Position numbers and translations under genes: made by a program. 14,323 nt of DNA from an uncultured Roseburia sp. (GTDB lineage: Bacteria; Bacillota; Clostridia; Lachnospirales; Lachnospiraceae), in contig CAJLGN010000008.1 of the NCBI GenBank assembly GCA_905206195.1, forward strand, positions 1 to 14,323. The letters run 5' to 3'. The stretch's first letter is position 1, and the number at the start of each line of letters is the position of its first letter. The notes under the pieces were generated by a model. The model saw only the letters and a list, made by a program, of their open reading frames with translations. It had not been told where the DNA came from and did not search any database. Shown here piece by piece: positions 1 through 7,009 of this stretch.

Positions 1-1781
1 CCATCAAGCAGATTGCCAGCGGGCGCTTCGGCGTCACAAGCCGTTATCTCGTGAGTGCCAAAGAGCTTCAGATCAAGATGGCACAGGGGGCAAAGCCGGG
101 TGAGGGAGGTCATCTGCCAGCAAAGAAGGTCTACCCGTGGGTCGCAAAAACAAGGCACTCAACACCTGGGGTGAGTTTGATATCACCGCCACCGCACCAT
201 GATATTTATTCAATTGAGGATTTGGCACAGCTTATTTATGATTTAAAAAATGCAAATAAATATGCTCGAATCTCAGTGAAGCTCGTCTCGGAGGCGGGGG
301 TTGGAACCGTCGCTGCAGGTGTGGCGAAGGCGGGAGCACAGGTCATTTTAATCTCCGGCTACGACGGTGGTACAGGCGCAGCGCCGATCAGCTCCATTCA
401 CAATGCAGGACTTCCGTGGGAGCTGGGACTCGCGGAGACACACCAGACACTTTTGCAGAACGGGCTGCGCAATCGCGTGATGATAGAGACGGACGGAAAG
501 TTGATGAGCGGGCGTGATGTCGCAATCGCAGCTCTTTTGGGGGCGGAGGAATTTGGATTCGCGACAGCTCCTCTGGTGACGCTTGGCTGTGTGATGATGC
601 GTGTCTGTGATAAAGATACCTGCCCAGTGGGAGTTGCGACACAAAATCCAGAACTCCGCAAGCGCTTTGCGGGTAAACCGGAGTACGTGATTCATTTCAT
701 GGAATACATCGCACAGCAGCTCCGCGAATATATGGCGAAGCTTGGTGTGCGCACCGTGGATGAGATGGTGGGACGCACAGAGCTTCTCAAGGTAAAAGAT
801 AACTTGAGTGCGCAGGAGGCGAAAGTAGATTTAAGCCGCATTTTACAGAAAACAGGTGCGGAGAGGAACATATCTGTCTTTGATCCGGCGTGCGCTTATG
901 ATTTCCAGCTGGAGCAGACAAAGGATGAGGCAGTGCTTCTTAAGAAAAAAGATTTAAAGGATGCCATTTCTGCGGGGGTGAAAAAGACATACAGTGTGAG
1001 GCTTAGCAATACAGATCGGACTTTTGGAACGTTGCTTGGCGCAGAAATTACGAGAAAGCATCCGGAAGGACTCGCGGATGATACGATCACAGTCAACTGC
1101 ACAGGTGCAGGCGGACAGAGCTTCGGAGCATTTTTGCCGAGAGGGCTCACACTGTCGCTCTGCGGGGATAGCAATGACTATTTTGGGAAGGGGCTATCCG
1201 GCGGAAAACTTGCGGTGTATGCACCTGAGCACGCAAAATTTGTGCCGGCAGAAAATATTATTATAGGCAACGTTGCACTCTACGGCGCAACAGGAGGAGA
1301 AGCGTATATCGCGGGAATCGCGGGAGAGCGCTTTTGTATTCGTAACTCCGGCGTGACGGCAGTAGTTGAGGGTGTCGGTGAGCACGGATGTGAATATATG
1401 ACAGGGGGGCGTGTGGTCGTGCTCGGATCGACCGGAAAGAACTTTGCAGCCGGCATGAGCGGCGGTATCGTCTATGTCCTGGATGAAGGAAGCTGCCTGT
1501 ATAAGAACCTGAACAAGGAGATGGTTCTTATGGAAAAAGTGGAGGATCGATTAGATCAGGAAGAATTAAAAACCATGATAGAGGCGCATGTGGCGTATAC
1601 GGGTTCCGAAAAGGGCAAACTGGTATTGGAACATTTTGAGGAATATCTGCCCAAGTTCAAAAAGATCATCCCGGGTGATTACAAAAAGTTGATTCAGCTC
1701 TCCGCACAGTTTCAGGAGAAGGGGATGAGCAGACAGGAGGCACAAATTGAGGCCTTTTACGCGAGTGTTGGAAGGAAATAG
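1..1781 (+). CDS. gltB: Glutamate synthase (NADPH) large subunit, 3' part (5' end outside window)
   Basis: This is the C-terminal part of the large subunit of glutamate synthase. It binds FMN and a 3Fe-4S cluster and makes glutamate from 2-oxoglutarate and ammonia channelled from glutamine. The first complete codon is at 3, and the frame is open and family-like from there ([16 protein letters not shown]), so the GTG at 51 is an internal valine, not the start. Visible are the FMN/2-oxoglutarate region with [12 protein letters not shown], the catalytic-domain block around [11 protein letters not shown], and the Fe-S cysteines in the pattern C-x5-C-x4-C (codons at 588, 606 and 621). These are followed by the glycine-rich C-terminal beta-helix ([24 protein letters not shown]). 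The glutaminase domain would lie upstream of the window. gltD follows after 12 bases, so the two are co-transcribed. Identification is firm; the true start cannot be seen. Confidence 0.97.
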   Translation, partial: IKQIASGRFGVTSRYLVSAKELQIKMAQGAKPGEGGHLPAKKVYPWVAKTRHSTPGVSLISPPPHHDIYSIEDLAQLIYDLKNANKYARISVKLVSEAGVGTVAAGVAKAGAQVILISGYDGGTGAAPISSIHNAGLPWELGLAETHQTLLQNGLRNRVMIETDGKLMSGRDVAIAALLGAEEFGFATAPLVTLGCVMMRVCDKDTCPVGVATQNPELRKRFAGKPEYVIHFMEYIAQQLREYMAKLGVRTVDEMVGRTELLKVKDNLSAQEAKVDLSRILQKTGAERNISVFDPACAYDFQLEQTKDEAVLLKKKDLKDAISAGVKKTYSVRLSNTDRTFGTLLGAEITRKHPEGLADDTITVNCTGAGGQSFGAFLPRGLTLSLCGDSNDYFGKGLSGGKLAVYAPEHAKFVPAENIIIGNVALYGATGGEAYIAGIAGERFCIRNSGVTAVVEGVGEHGCEYMTGGRVVVLGSTGKNFAAGMSGGIVYVLDEGSCLYKNLNKEMVLMEKVEDRLDQEELKTMIEAHVAYTGSEKGKLVLEHFEEYLPKFKKIIPGDYKKLIQLSAQFQEKGMSRQEAQIEAFYASVGRK

Positions 1782-1789
1782 AGGAGGAG
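1782..1789 (+). promoter_or_regulatory. Ribosome binding site of gltD
   Basis: AGGAGGAG begins directly after the gltB stop codon and lies 4 bases before the gltD ATG. It is the whole content of the 12-base gap, which supports tight co-translation of the two subunits. Confidence 0.8.
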
Positions 1790-1793
1790 AGCA

Positions 1794-3278
1794 ATGGGAA
1801 AACCGACAGGATTTTTAGAATATGAACGAAACGTGGGTCCGGTTACGGCACCATCGGAGCGAATTGAAAACTTTAAAGAATTTCACGGCGCACTCTCCGA
1901 GGAGGAGCAGCGCTTGCAGGGAGCCAGATGTATGGAATGCGGCGTTCCCTTCTGTCAGTCTGGCATGACGATAGGAGGGATGACGTCCGGTTGTCCACTG
2001 CACAATCTTGTGCCTGAAATCAACGACTTAGTGTACCGCGGTAATTGGGAGCAGGCGTATGTGAGACTGTCAAAAACGCACTGTCTCCCGGAGTTTACAG
2101 CCCGCGTCTGTCCGGCTTTGTGTGAGGAGGCATGTACCTGTGGATTGAACGGAGCACCTGTGTCCACCAAGGAAAATGAGCGCGCAATTATAGAGCATGC
2201 ATTTTCCAGCGGACTCGTGCAGGCGGATGTTCCAAAAGTGCGAACGGGAAAACGCATTGCCGTGATTGGAAGTGGCCCTGCGGGACTTACAGCAGCCATA
2301 CAGCTGAACAGACGCGGACACAGTGTGACTGTGTATGAGAGAAGTGACCGGCCGGGCGGACTTTTGCGCTACGGTATCCCAAATATGAAGCTGGAAAAGC
2401 ATGTGATTGACAGGCGCATCCGGCTGATGGAGGAGTCCGGAATTGTCTTTCGCTGCAATGTAAATGTGGGAAAGGACATCACAGCAAAAGAACTTTTGGA
2501 GAATTACGACAGAATACTGCTCGCGTGCGGTGCGTCCAATCCAAGAGATATTTCTGTGCCGGGCAGAGATGCAAAGGGAATCTTTTTTGCGGTTGATTTT
2601 TTAAAGAATGTGACAAAGACGCTGCTCGACAGCAATTTTGAAAAAGTTCCTTTTGACCTTGTCAAAGGAAAAAAAGTTCTGGTCATCGGAGGAGGGGATA
2701 CAGGAAATGACTGCGTGGGCACATCGATTCGCCTGGGGGCTTCCGAGGTGATACAGCTTGAAATGATGCCGGAGGCCCCAAAGAGCAGGGCAGCGGGAAA
2801 TCCTTGGCCGGAGTGGCCTAAAATCTTAAAAACGGATTATGGTCAGGAGGAGGCGATCAATCAGTTTGGACATGATCCAAGAGTCTATCAGACGACCGTG
2901 ACAGAATTTAAAAAGGACAAAGGAGGAAATGTGTGCTCCGCAAAAACGGTGAGTCTTGCGCCGGAGCGCGATGAGAAGACAAACCGAATTACCATGGTTC
3001 CCGTTCCCGGAAGCGAAAAGACGATCGAGGTGGATCTTGTTTTAATTGCGGCAGGATTTTTGGGAAGTGAGGGTTACGTATCGGAAGCATTTGATGTAAA
3101 ATTAGACGGAAGGACAAATGTGGAGACGGTTTGTGGTACTTACCAAACCTGCAATGACAGGATTTTTGCGGCGGGCGATATGCACAGAGGGCAGTCGCTT
3201 GTCGTGTGGGCAATGGCAGAAGGGTGGGAGGCGGCCAGAGAGGTGGACACATCTCTGATGGGATACACCAATCTGTAG
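1794..3278 (+). CDS. gltD: Glutamate synthase (NADPH) small subunit
   Basis: The small subunit (494 residues) oxidises NADPH through FAD and passes electrons via two 4Fe-4S clusters to the GltB Fe-S/FMN centres. N-terminal cluster cysteines are visible at 46, 49, 54 and 67 and again at 97, 106, 110, 114 and 116 (CPALCEEAC). The FAD-binding Rossmann motif GSGPAG is at residues 159-164 with RPGGLLRYGIP after it. The NADPH-binding motif GGGDTG is at 299-304. The C-terminal FAD contact AAGDMHRGQSLVVWAMAEG is near the end. Length matches the family. It follows gltB by 12 bases with an AGGAGGAG ribosome site. The 63-base gap to glnA holds a possible extra promoter. Nothing is missing, and function is confident. 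Confidence 0.97.
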   Translation: MGKPTGFLEYERNVGPVTAPSERIENFKEFHGALSEEEQRLQGARCMECGVPFCQSGMTIGGMTSGCPLHNLVPEINDLVYRGNWEQAYVRLSKTHCLPEFTARVCPALCEEACTCGLNGAPVSTKENERAIIEHAFSSGLVQADVPKVRTGKRIAVIGSGPAGLTAAIQLNRRGHSVTVYERSDRPGGLLRYGIPNMKLEKHVIDRRIRLMEESGIVFRCNVNVGKDITAKELLENYDRILLACGASNPRDISVPGRDAKGIFFAVDFLKNVTKTLLDSNFEKVPFDLVKGKKVLVIGGGDTGNDCVGTSIRLGASEVIQLEMMPEAPKSRAAGNPWPEWPKILKTDYGQEEAINQFGHDPRVYQTTVTEFKKDKGGNVCSAKTVSLAPERDEKTNRITMVPVPGSEKTIEVDLVLIAAGFLGSEGYVSEAFDVKLDGRTNVETVCGTYQTCNDRIFAAGDMHRGQSLVVWAMAEGWEAAREVDTSLMGYTNL

Positions 3279-3287
3279 CTTATAAAT

Positions 3288-3315
3288 TTGACATTACCGT
3301 AGAAAATAATATCGG
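3288..3315 (+). promoter_or_regulatory. Possible internal promoter before glnA
   Basis: A perfect -35 hexamer TTGACA lies at 3288-3293 in the gltD-glnA gap. The best -10 at normal spacing is poor (TATCGG at 3310-3315, 16-base spacer). The closer TAATAT at 3307 is only 13 bases away. It may let glnA and the ANTAR gene be transcribed apart from gltBD. A weak call. Confidence 0.35.
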
Positions 3316-3341
3316 ATGGATGGGAAAGGGAGCGCGGAATA

Positions 3342-4667
3342 ATGAAGACATGGAATGAGATTTTGCAGCTCGTGGAGGACGAGGATGTGGAATTTATTCG
3401 TCTACAGTTTACGGATATGTTCGGAACTTTAAAGAATATGGCCGTAACTGCACGTCAGCTGGCACGCATAAAGGATAAAGGATACGGATTTGACGGATCT
3501 TGTATGTATGGAAATTTCAAGGTTGGGGAGGAAGATATGTATCTGTCTCCCGATCTTGATACCTTTGCGATCCTTCCATGGAGACCACAGCAGGGGAAGG
3601 TGGCCAGACTTCTCTGCGATGTGTGCATAGCTGATGGCGCGCGGCTGCAGGAAAGCCCGCGCGAGATATTAAGAAAGGTTGTGCAGCAGGCCGGGGAGGA
3701 AGGCTATACCTTCCATGTGGATCCTGAAGTTGAATTTTTCCTGTTTCACACGGATGAAAACGATATCCCTACCACGGTGACATATGAACAGGCGGGTTAC
3801 ATGGATATCAGTCCGCTGGATATGGGTGAGAACGCAAGGAGAGATATGGTACTGACGCTGGAGGAGATGGGATTTGAGATCGAATCCTCCCACCATGAGG
3901 CCGCTCCCGCACAGCACGAGATTGATTTTAAATATGCAAAGCCGCTGGAAACTGCCGATCGCATTGTGACGTTTAAGACGGCGGTACGATCAATTGCGAA
4001 GCGGTTCGGGCTACATGCAACCTTTATGCCAAAACCCAGGCCGGGTGTAGCGGGCTCCGGTATGCACATCCATTTTTCAGTTTATAAGGATGGCAGAAAT
4101 ATTTTCTCTGACCCGGAGAGTGTGGATGGACTCAGTGAAGAAGCCAGATGGTTCATGGGAGGAATTGTGGAACACGCGAAGGCCATGTGTGCAGTCACAA
4201 ACCCGCTTGTAAACTCTTATAAGCGTCTGATATCGGGACAGGGGGAACTGAGAGATCTGTCGTGGACGACAAAGAGACGGAATGCGTTGCTTCGTGTTCC
4301 TTCCATGCGAGGGGAGGAGACGAGGATCGAACTGCGCTTCCCCGATCCTTCCTCCAACCCATATCTGACGCTGGCACTTTGCATGGCGGCAGGTCTGGAT
4401 GGAATTGCCCGCAGACTTGATCGGGGATCGGAGGCGGAGGATCGCTCTGGCAGCTGCTCCGGGTTCAAGGAGACATTTTCCGAGGCCAGACAACTCCCGG
4501 AGACACTGGGGGAGGCAGTTTCTTGTATGGAGCAGAATTCTTTTGTAAAGCATATTCTGGGAGAAGATTTTGTACGGTGGTATACAGAGGCGAAGAGAGC
4601 CGAATGGAATGAGTATATGTCACAGGTATCAGAATGGGAGATAGAAAAATATCTGTACCGGATGTAA
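3342..4667 (+). CDS. glnA: Glutamine synthetase type I (alpha-like)
   Basis: This enzyme makes glutamine from glutamate, ammonia and ATP in the cytoplasm and is normally a dodecamer. At 441 residues it has the size of the short GSI-alpha group (Bacillus type), not the adenylylated GSI-beta group. Visible landmarks are the N-terminal beta-grasp with FDGSCMYGN (about 50-58), the metal/glutamate-binding HVDPEVEFFLF, QHEIDF (E193), the ATP/catalytic segment KPRPGVAGSGMHIHFS (H242, H244), NPLVNSYKRL (287-296), and the arginine-rich block RGEETRIELRFPDPSSNPY. The ATG has AGGGAG at 3327-3332, 9 bases ahead. The residue aligning with the feedback-control Arg62 of Bacillus subtilis GlnA appears to be Lys60, by my hand alignment. 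It follows gltBD and precedes an ANTAR regulator by 24 bases, one nitrogen-assimilation unit. Confidence 0.95.
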   Translation: MKTWNEILQLVEDEDVEFIRLQFTDMFGTLKNMAVTARQLARIKDKGYGFDGSCMYGNFKVGEEDMYLSPDLDTFAILPWRPQQGKVARLLCDVCIADGARLQESPREILRKVVQQAGEEGYTFHVDPEVEFFLFHTDENDIPTTVTYEQAGYMDISPLDMGENARRDMVLTLEEMGFEIESSHHEAAPAQHEIDFKYAKPLETADRIVTFKTAVRSIAKRFGLHATFMPKPRPGVAGSGMHIHFSVYKDGRNIFSDPESVDGLSEEARWFMGGIVEHAKAMCAVTNPLVNSYKRLISGQGELRDLSWTTKRRNALLRVPSMRGEETRIELRFPDPSSNPYLTLALCMAAGLDGIARRLDRGSEAEDRSGSCSGFKETFSEARQLPETLGEAVSCMEQNSFVKHILGEDFVRWYTEAKRAEWNEYMSQVSEWEIEKYLYRM

Positions 4668-4691
4668 GGAGAGGCAAGGTGAGCAAATGGG

Positions 4692-5240
4692 ATGAGCAGC
4701 ATAATTGTAGTTGTGCCCAGAATGGAGGATGCAAAGAATATCCGCGATCTGCTTGGGCGCCGCGGGCTTATGACAGCTGCAATCTGCACCACTGCATCCA
4801 CAGCGCTCTCCCGTATGCAGGAGCTTGAAAGCGGTATTGTGATCTGCAGCTATCGGGTAAAAGATATGCATTATACTCAGATTGCTGAATATCTTCCAGA
4901 TTATTTTGAGATGCTTTTGCTCACTTCCGTCGCCGAAACTGCCGAGTCTTTGTCTGGCATGGTGGCATTGACGTATCCGATTCGGCCATATGATCTGGTG
5001 AGCCCCGTGGAAATGATGCTGGCACAGATAGAAGGCCGTCTGAAGAAAAAAAAGAGATCTTCGAAAAAGAGATCGCAACGGGAGCAGAATTATATCAATA
5101 ATGCAAAACGGATTTTGATGGAGCGAAACCATATGACAGAGGAGCAGGCATTTCGGTATATCCAGAAATGCAGTATGGATTCGGGAATCAATATGGTGGA
5201 GACGGCACAGATGATTCTGATGATGATTTATGAGGAGTGA
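4692..5240 (+). CDS. ANTAR-domain antitermination regulator with degenerate receiver (NitR-like)
   Basis: This 182-residue protein has a receiver-like N-terminal half (about 1-110), a very basic linker (KKKKRSSKKRSQR, about 117-129) and a C-terminal ANTAR RNA-binding domain (about 130-180; A-K-x2-L-M, M-T-E-x2-A-F-R-Y-I-Q-K, E-T-A-Q-M-I-L). ANTAR proteins bind paired RNA hairpins and prevent transcription termination. In other clostridia an ANTAR regulator (NitR) sits beside glnA and the glutamate synthase genes and controls nitrogen genes, as I recall for Clostridium saccharobutylicum. The receiver lacks the usual acidic pair after strand 1 (VVVPRMED), the phospho-acceptor Asp after strand 3 (GIVICSYRV) and the KP lysine (TYPIRPYDL), so it probably does not take a phosphate. 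The start ATG 4692 is preceded by AAGGTGAG at 4676-4683. It is the last gene of the nitrogen cluster. Confidence 0.88.
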   Translation: MSSIIVVVPRMEDAKNIRDLLGRRGLMTAAICTTASTALSRMQELESGIVICSYRVKDMHYTQIAEYLPDYFEMLLLTSVAETAESLSGMVALTYPIRPYDLVSPVEMMLAQIEGRLKKKKRSSKKRSQREQNYINNAKRILMERNHMTEEQAFRYIQKCSMDSGINMVETAQMILMMIYEE

Positions 5241-5321
5241 GAAGAAGATCTATCTCCCTCTGTACCGCAAAAAATAATCCATAGAAATCTCCCGGAGGTG
5301 TGGTGAGAATTATAAAAAAAT

Positions 5322-5372
5322 AAAAACTGTCGCAAAATGCAACTTTGATTAGCATTTTGCGACAGTTTTTTT
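5322..5372. terminator. Bidirectional rho-independent terminator
   Basis: A perfect 19-bp inverted repeat (arms 5322-5340 and 5352-5370, loop of 11) begins with A-run bases and ends in seven Ts, so it works on both strands. It closes the nitrogen cluster on the plus strand and the CPBP protease gene on the minus strand. The protease stop codon (5371-5373) sits in its right edge. The 80 bases between the ANTAR stop and this hairpin hold nothing else that I recognise. Confidence 0.9.
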
Positions 5373-6405
5373 ATGAGAATAATTGAATCAGAATGATAGC
5401 AATCCAAAATAGGAAATAGGCGCCCATTCCAACATTTAAAACAGTCGTGGAAAAGCGTTTTTTCTTGGGGATTGTGACTTCACCAGGAAGTAATTTTATT
5501 TTCTTCATCTTTACAAGAAACAATATAATCCCGGCAACTGCCATTCCAAAAATGAGGAGCGTGTACACACCATAAATCATAAGCTGCGGTAGGTGATCTG
5601 CCATATAAGCCGTCATGAGGCCAGGATCGCTCACCGCTTCCATCAGACTATTATAATCAATAAAATTCATCACCAGGACGCCGAGGACGGATCCAAAAAA
5701 ATTGATGAACATATGTAAAAAAATGGGGTATAGGACATTTCCGGTCTTTACATAGATGAACCCGAAAAAAAGACCCAGGATAAATGCATAGGAAAATTGG
5801 TTGATATTCCCATGAAATAACCCGAACATAAGGCCAGAAAATAAAACGGCCAGACCCTCCCCGTATTTTACTGTGCGGTCGATCAAGAGCTTGCGGAATA
5901 TGAGCTCCTCAAAGACGGGCGCGCACAATACCATGAGAATGAAATTGATCCAGAGCTGAGAGCTGGTAGCAACCTCAAGCATTGCGTTGGAGACGGGGCT
6001 GCCCTTTAACATGCCGACGATCTGTGTGGTGATGATACCGAGAAGATTGCCGACATACATACCGCCGTAGCAGATGATCGCCGCGATGATCCACTGCCCG
6101 ACAGTTATACGCTTCTTCCCGATGGGGACAGCAGGAAGCCTGCGGATGAGTAACATCATAAGCGGGAGCGCGACTGCGTACATCGGGATCATGGTGATCA
6201 GGAGTGTGGAACCCATGCTGTTTAAAAGTTCGGGATTGATCGCCGTGGCAATCCCGGACGCAGCGAATTGGACAGCGTAGACAAGCAGAGTCCCAAGGAT
6301 AAACATGAGGCCGAGTTTTGAAAAATGGCTCTTGGCCTGCCTTAGCGTATCTTCCTGCAGAGTGACGCTCTGTGCATCGCCATTTGGTGTAAATTTATTT
6401 TCCAT
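5371..6405 (-). CDS. CPBP-family intramembrane metalloprotease
   Basis: This is a 344-residue polytopic membrane protein of the CPBP (CAAX protease and bacteriocin-processing, Abi) family. The three signature motifs are visible: E166-E167-x3-R171 (FEELIFR), F-x3-H198 (FGLFHGN) and H231-x3-N235 (LHMFIN). These supply the general base and metal ligands. Hydrophobic segments lie at about 32-56, 66-87, 104-127, 150-170, 185-200, 205-230, 231-255 and two near the C-terminus (about 285-310, 325-343). The N-terminal 30 residues are polar and cytoplasmic. The start has an AGAAGGAG ribosome site just upstream. It is divergent from the padR operon and shares its regulatory region. Substrate is unknown. 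Members act in peptide maturation, bacteriocin immunity or release of membrane-held regulators, and the neighbouring PadR/HAAS pair favours a signalling or envelope-stress role (inference). Confidence 0.9.
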   Translation of the reverse strand: MENKFTPNGDAQSVTLQEDTLRQAKSHFSKLGLMFILGTLLVYAVQFAASGIATAINPELLNSMGSTLLITMIPMYAVALPLMMLLIRRLPAVPIGKKRITVGQWIIAAIICYGGMYVGNLLGIITTQIVGMLKGSPVSNAMLEVATSSQLWINFILMVLCAPVFEELIFRKLLIDRTVKYGEGLAVLFSGLMFGLFHGNINQFSYAFILGLFFGFIYVKTGNVLYPIFLHMFINFFGSVLGVLVMNFIDYNSLMEAVSDPGLMTAYMADHLPQLMIYGVYTLLIFGMAVAGIILFLVKMKKIKLLPGEVTIPKKKRFSTTVLNVGMGAYFLFWIAIILIQLFS

Positions 6406-6431
6406 AATAATTCTCCTTCTTAATTTTTTTT

Positions 6432-6460
6432 AGAATAGGCATCCGTAAAGTGTATGTCAA
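6432..6460 (-). promoter_or_regulatory. Promoter of the CPBP protease gene
   Basis: Read on the minus strand: -35 TTGACA (plus-strand 6455-6460), 17-base spacer, -10 TATTCT (plus-strand 6432-6437), about 27 bases before the start codon. It is a near-consensus sigma-A-type promoter and overlaps the inverted repeat at 6434-6474. Confidence 0.75.
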
Positions 6461-6474
6461 AACGTATGCCTATT
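6434..6474. promoter_or_regulatory. Inverted repeat over the CPBP promoter (candidate operator)
   Basis: Two 13-base arms, AATAGGCATCCGT (6434-6446) and ACGTATGCCTATT (6462-6474), match at 12 of 13 positions with a 15-base spacer. The left arm covers the -10 and part of the spacer, and the right arm lies just upstream of the -35. That position suits a dimeric repressor such as the neighbouring PadR. An RNA hairpin followed by a T-rich stretch on the plus strand is an alternative reading. Confidence 0.55.
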
Positions 6475-6495
6475 TTTCTTGTCGTTTTGATAATT

Positions 6496-6530
6496 TTACT
6501 TGTCATATTTATCATATGCATGACAAGAAA
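6496..6530. promoter_or_regulatory. Inverted repeat upstream of padR (candidate operator)
   Basis: CTTGTCAT (6499-6506) and ATGACAAG (6520-6527) form a perfect 8-bp dyad with a 13-base spacer. Two more outer pairs follow after one mismatch. It lies about 45 bases before the padR -35 and shares the TGTC core with boxes at 6455, 6480, 6534 and 6578. It is probably a protein-binding site, with PadR the obvious candidate. Confidence 0.45.
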
Positions 6531-6571
6531 AGTTGTCAATATATTTTTATGTAAAAAATCAGAAAAATTAC

Positions 6572-6600
6572 TTGACCTGTCATAGTAATTGTGGCATAAT
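6572..6600 (+). promoter_or_regulatory. Promoter of the padR-HAAS operon
   Basis: -35 TTGACC (6572-6577), 17-base spacer, -10 CATAAT (6595-6600). It overlaps a CCTGTCAT box (6576-6583). It leaves a leader of about 70 bases before the TTG start of padR. Confidence 0.75.
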
Positions 6601-6675
6601 TACTCCAACAGATATAGTACGTTTGATGAAGTAATTGTTCTTCAGCTGAATGATAGAAGGAAGGAGGAAGAAAGC

Positions 6676-6999
6676 TTGATTGGCAGTGACGTCATGAGAG
6701 GATACAATGAATTGATGATTCTGTCTCTTTTGTGGAAGGGGGATTCCTACGGGTATGAGGTGTCCAGACAGATCAGAGAGATTTCAGATGAAAAATATGT
6801 CATGAAGGAGACGACACTTTATTCTGCGTTTACCAGGCTGGAAAAAATAGGGTATATCACATCCTACTTTGGGACGGAGACGAACGGGAAGCGCAGGACT
6901 TACTATCGGATCACGGAGGAGGGAAGAGTGTTCTACCGCAAAAAATGTGAAGAGTGGCAGTTGGTAAAAGAAGTTGTGGATAAGTTTATCTATTTGTAA
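6676..6999 (+). CDS. PadR-family transcriptional regulator
   Basis: This is a small (107-residue) winged-helix repressor of the PadR family. The pattern is typical: an N-terminal helix then LMILSLLWKGDSYGYEVSRQI, the recognition region ETTLYSAFTRLEKIGYI, and the wing FGTETNGKRRTYYRITEEGR, followed by a C-terminal dimerisation helix. I chose TTG 6676 because AAGGAGG (6661-6667) lies 8 bases ahead. The frame stays open back to 6589, but that stretch overlaps the -10 hexamer at 6595-6600 and cannot be translated from this promoter. ATG 6694 is too far from the ribosome site. It is co-transcribed with the HAAS-like membrane protein 10 bases downstream, the usual pairing in which the membrane partner is thought to modulate PadR. 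It probably binds the inverted repeats in 6434-6583 and so may control itself and the CPBP gene (inference). Confidence 0.92.
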   Translation: MIGSDVMRGYNELMILSLLWKGDSYGYEVSRQIREISDEKYVMKETTLYSAFTRLEKIGYITSYFGTETNGKRRTYYRITEEGRVFYRKKCEEWQLVKEVVDKFIYL

Positions 7000-7004
7000 A
7001 GGAG
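6998..7004 (+). promoter_or_regulatory. Ribosome binding site of the HAAS protein gene
   Basis: AAAGGAG overlaps the last bases of the padR stop codon and is 5 bases before ATG 7010. It decides the start of the next gene over the in-frame codon at 6974, which lies inside padR. Confidence 0.75.
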
Positions 7005-7009
7005 CGTGT

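Noticed and set aside
51..53. GTG as the start of the glutamate synthase gene
   Set aside because: The frame is open back to position 3 with typical GltB sequence, so this is an internal valine of a gene that begins outside the window.
4217..4801. Antisense open frame (194 codons) over the glnA end and the ANTAR start
   Set aside because: It is opposite two well-identified genes, serine/arginine-rich, without a ribosome site or recognisable domain.
6589..6675. Upstream extension of the PadR reading frame from TTG 6589
   Set aside because: It overlaps the -10 hexamer at 6595-6600 and lacks a ribosome site; TTG 6676 has AAGGAGG at ideal spacing.
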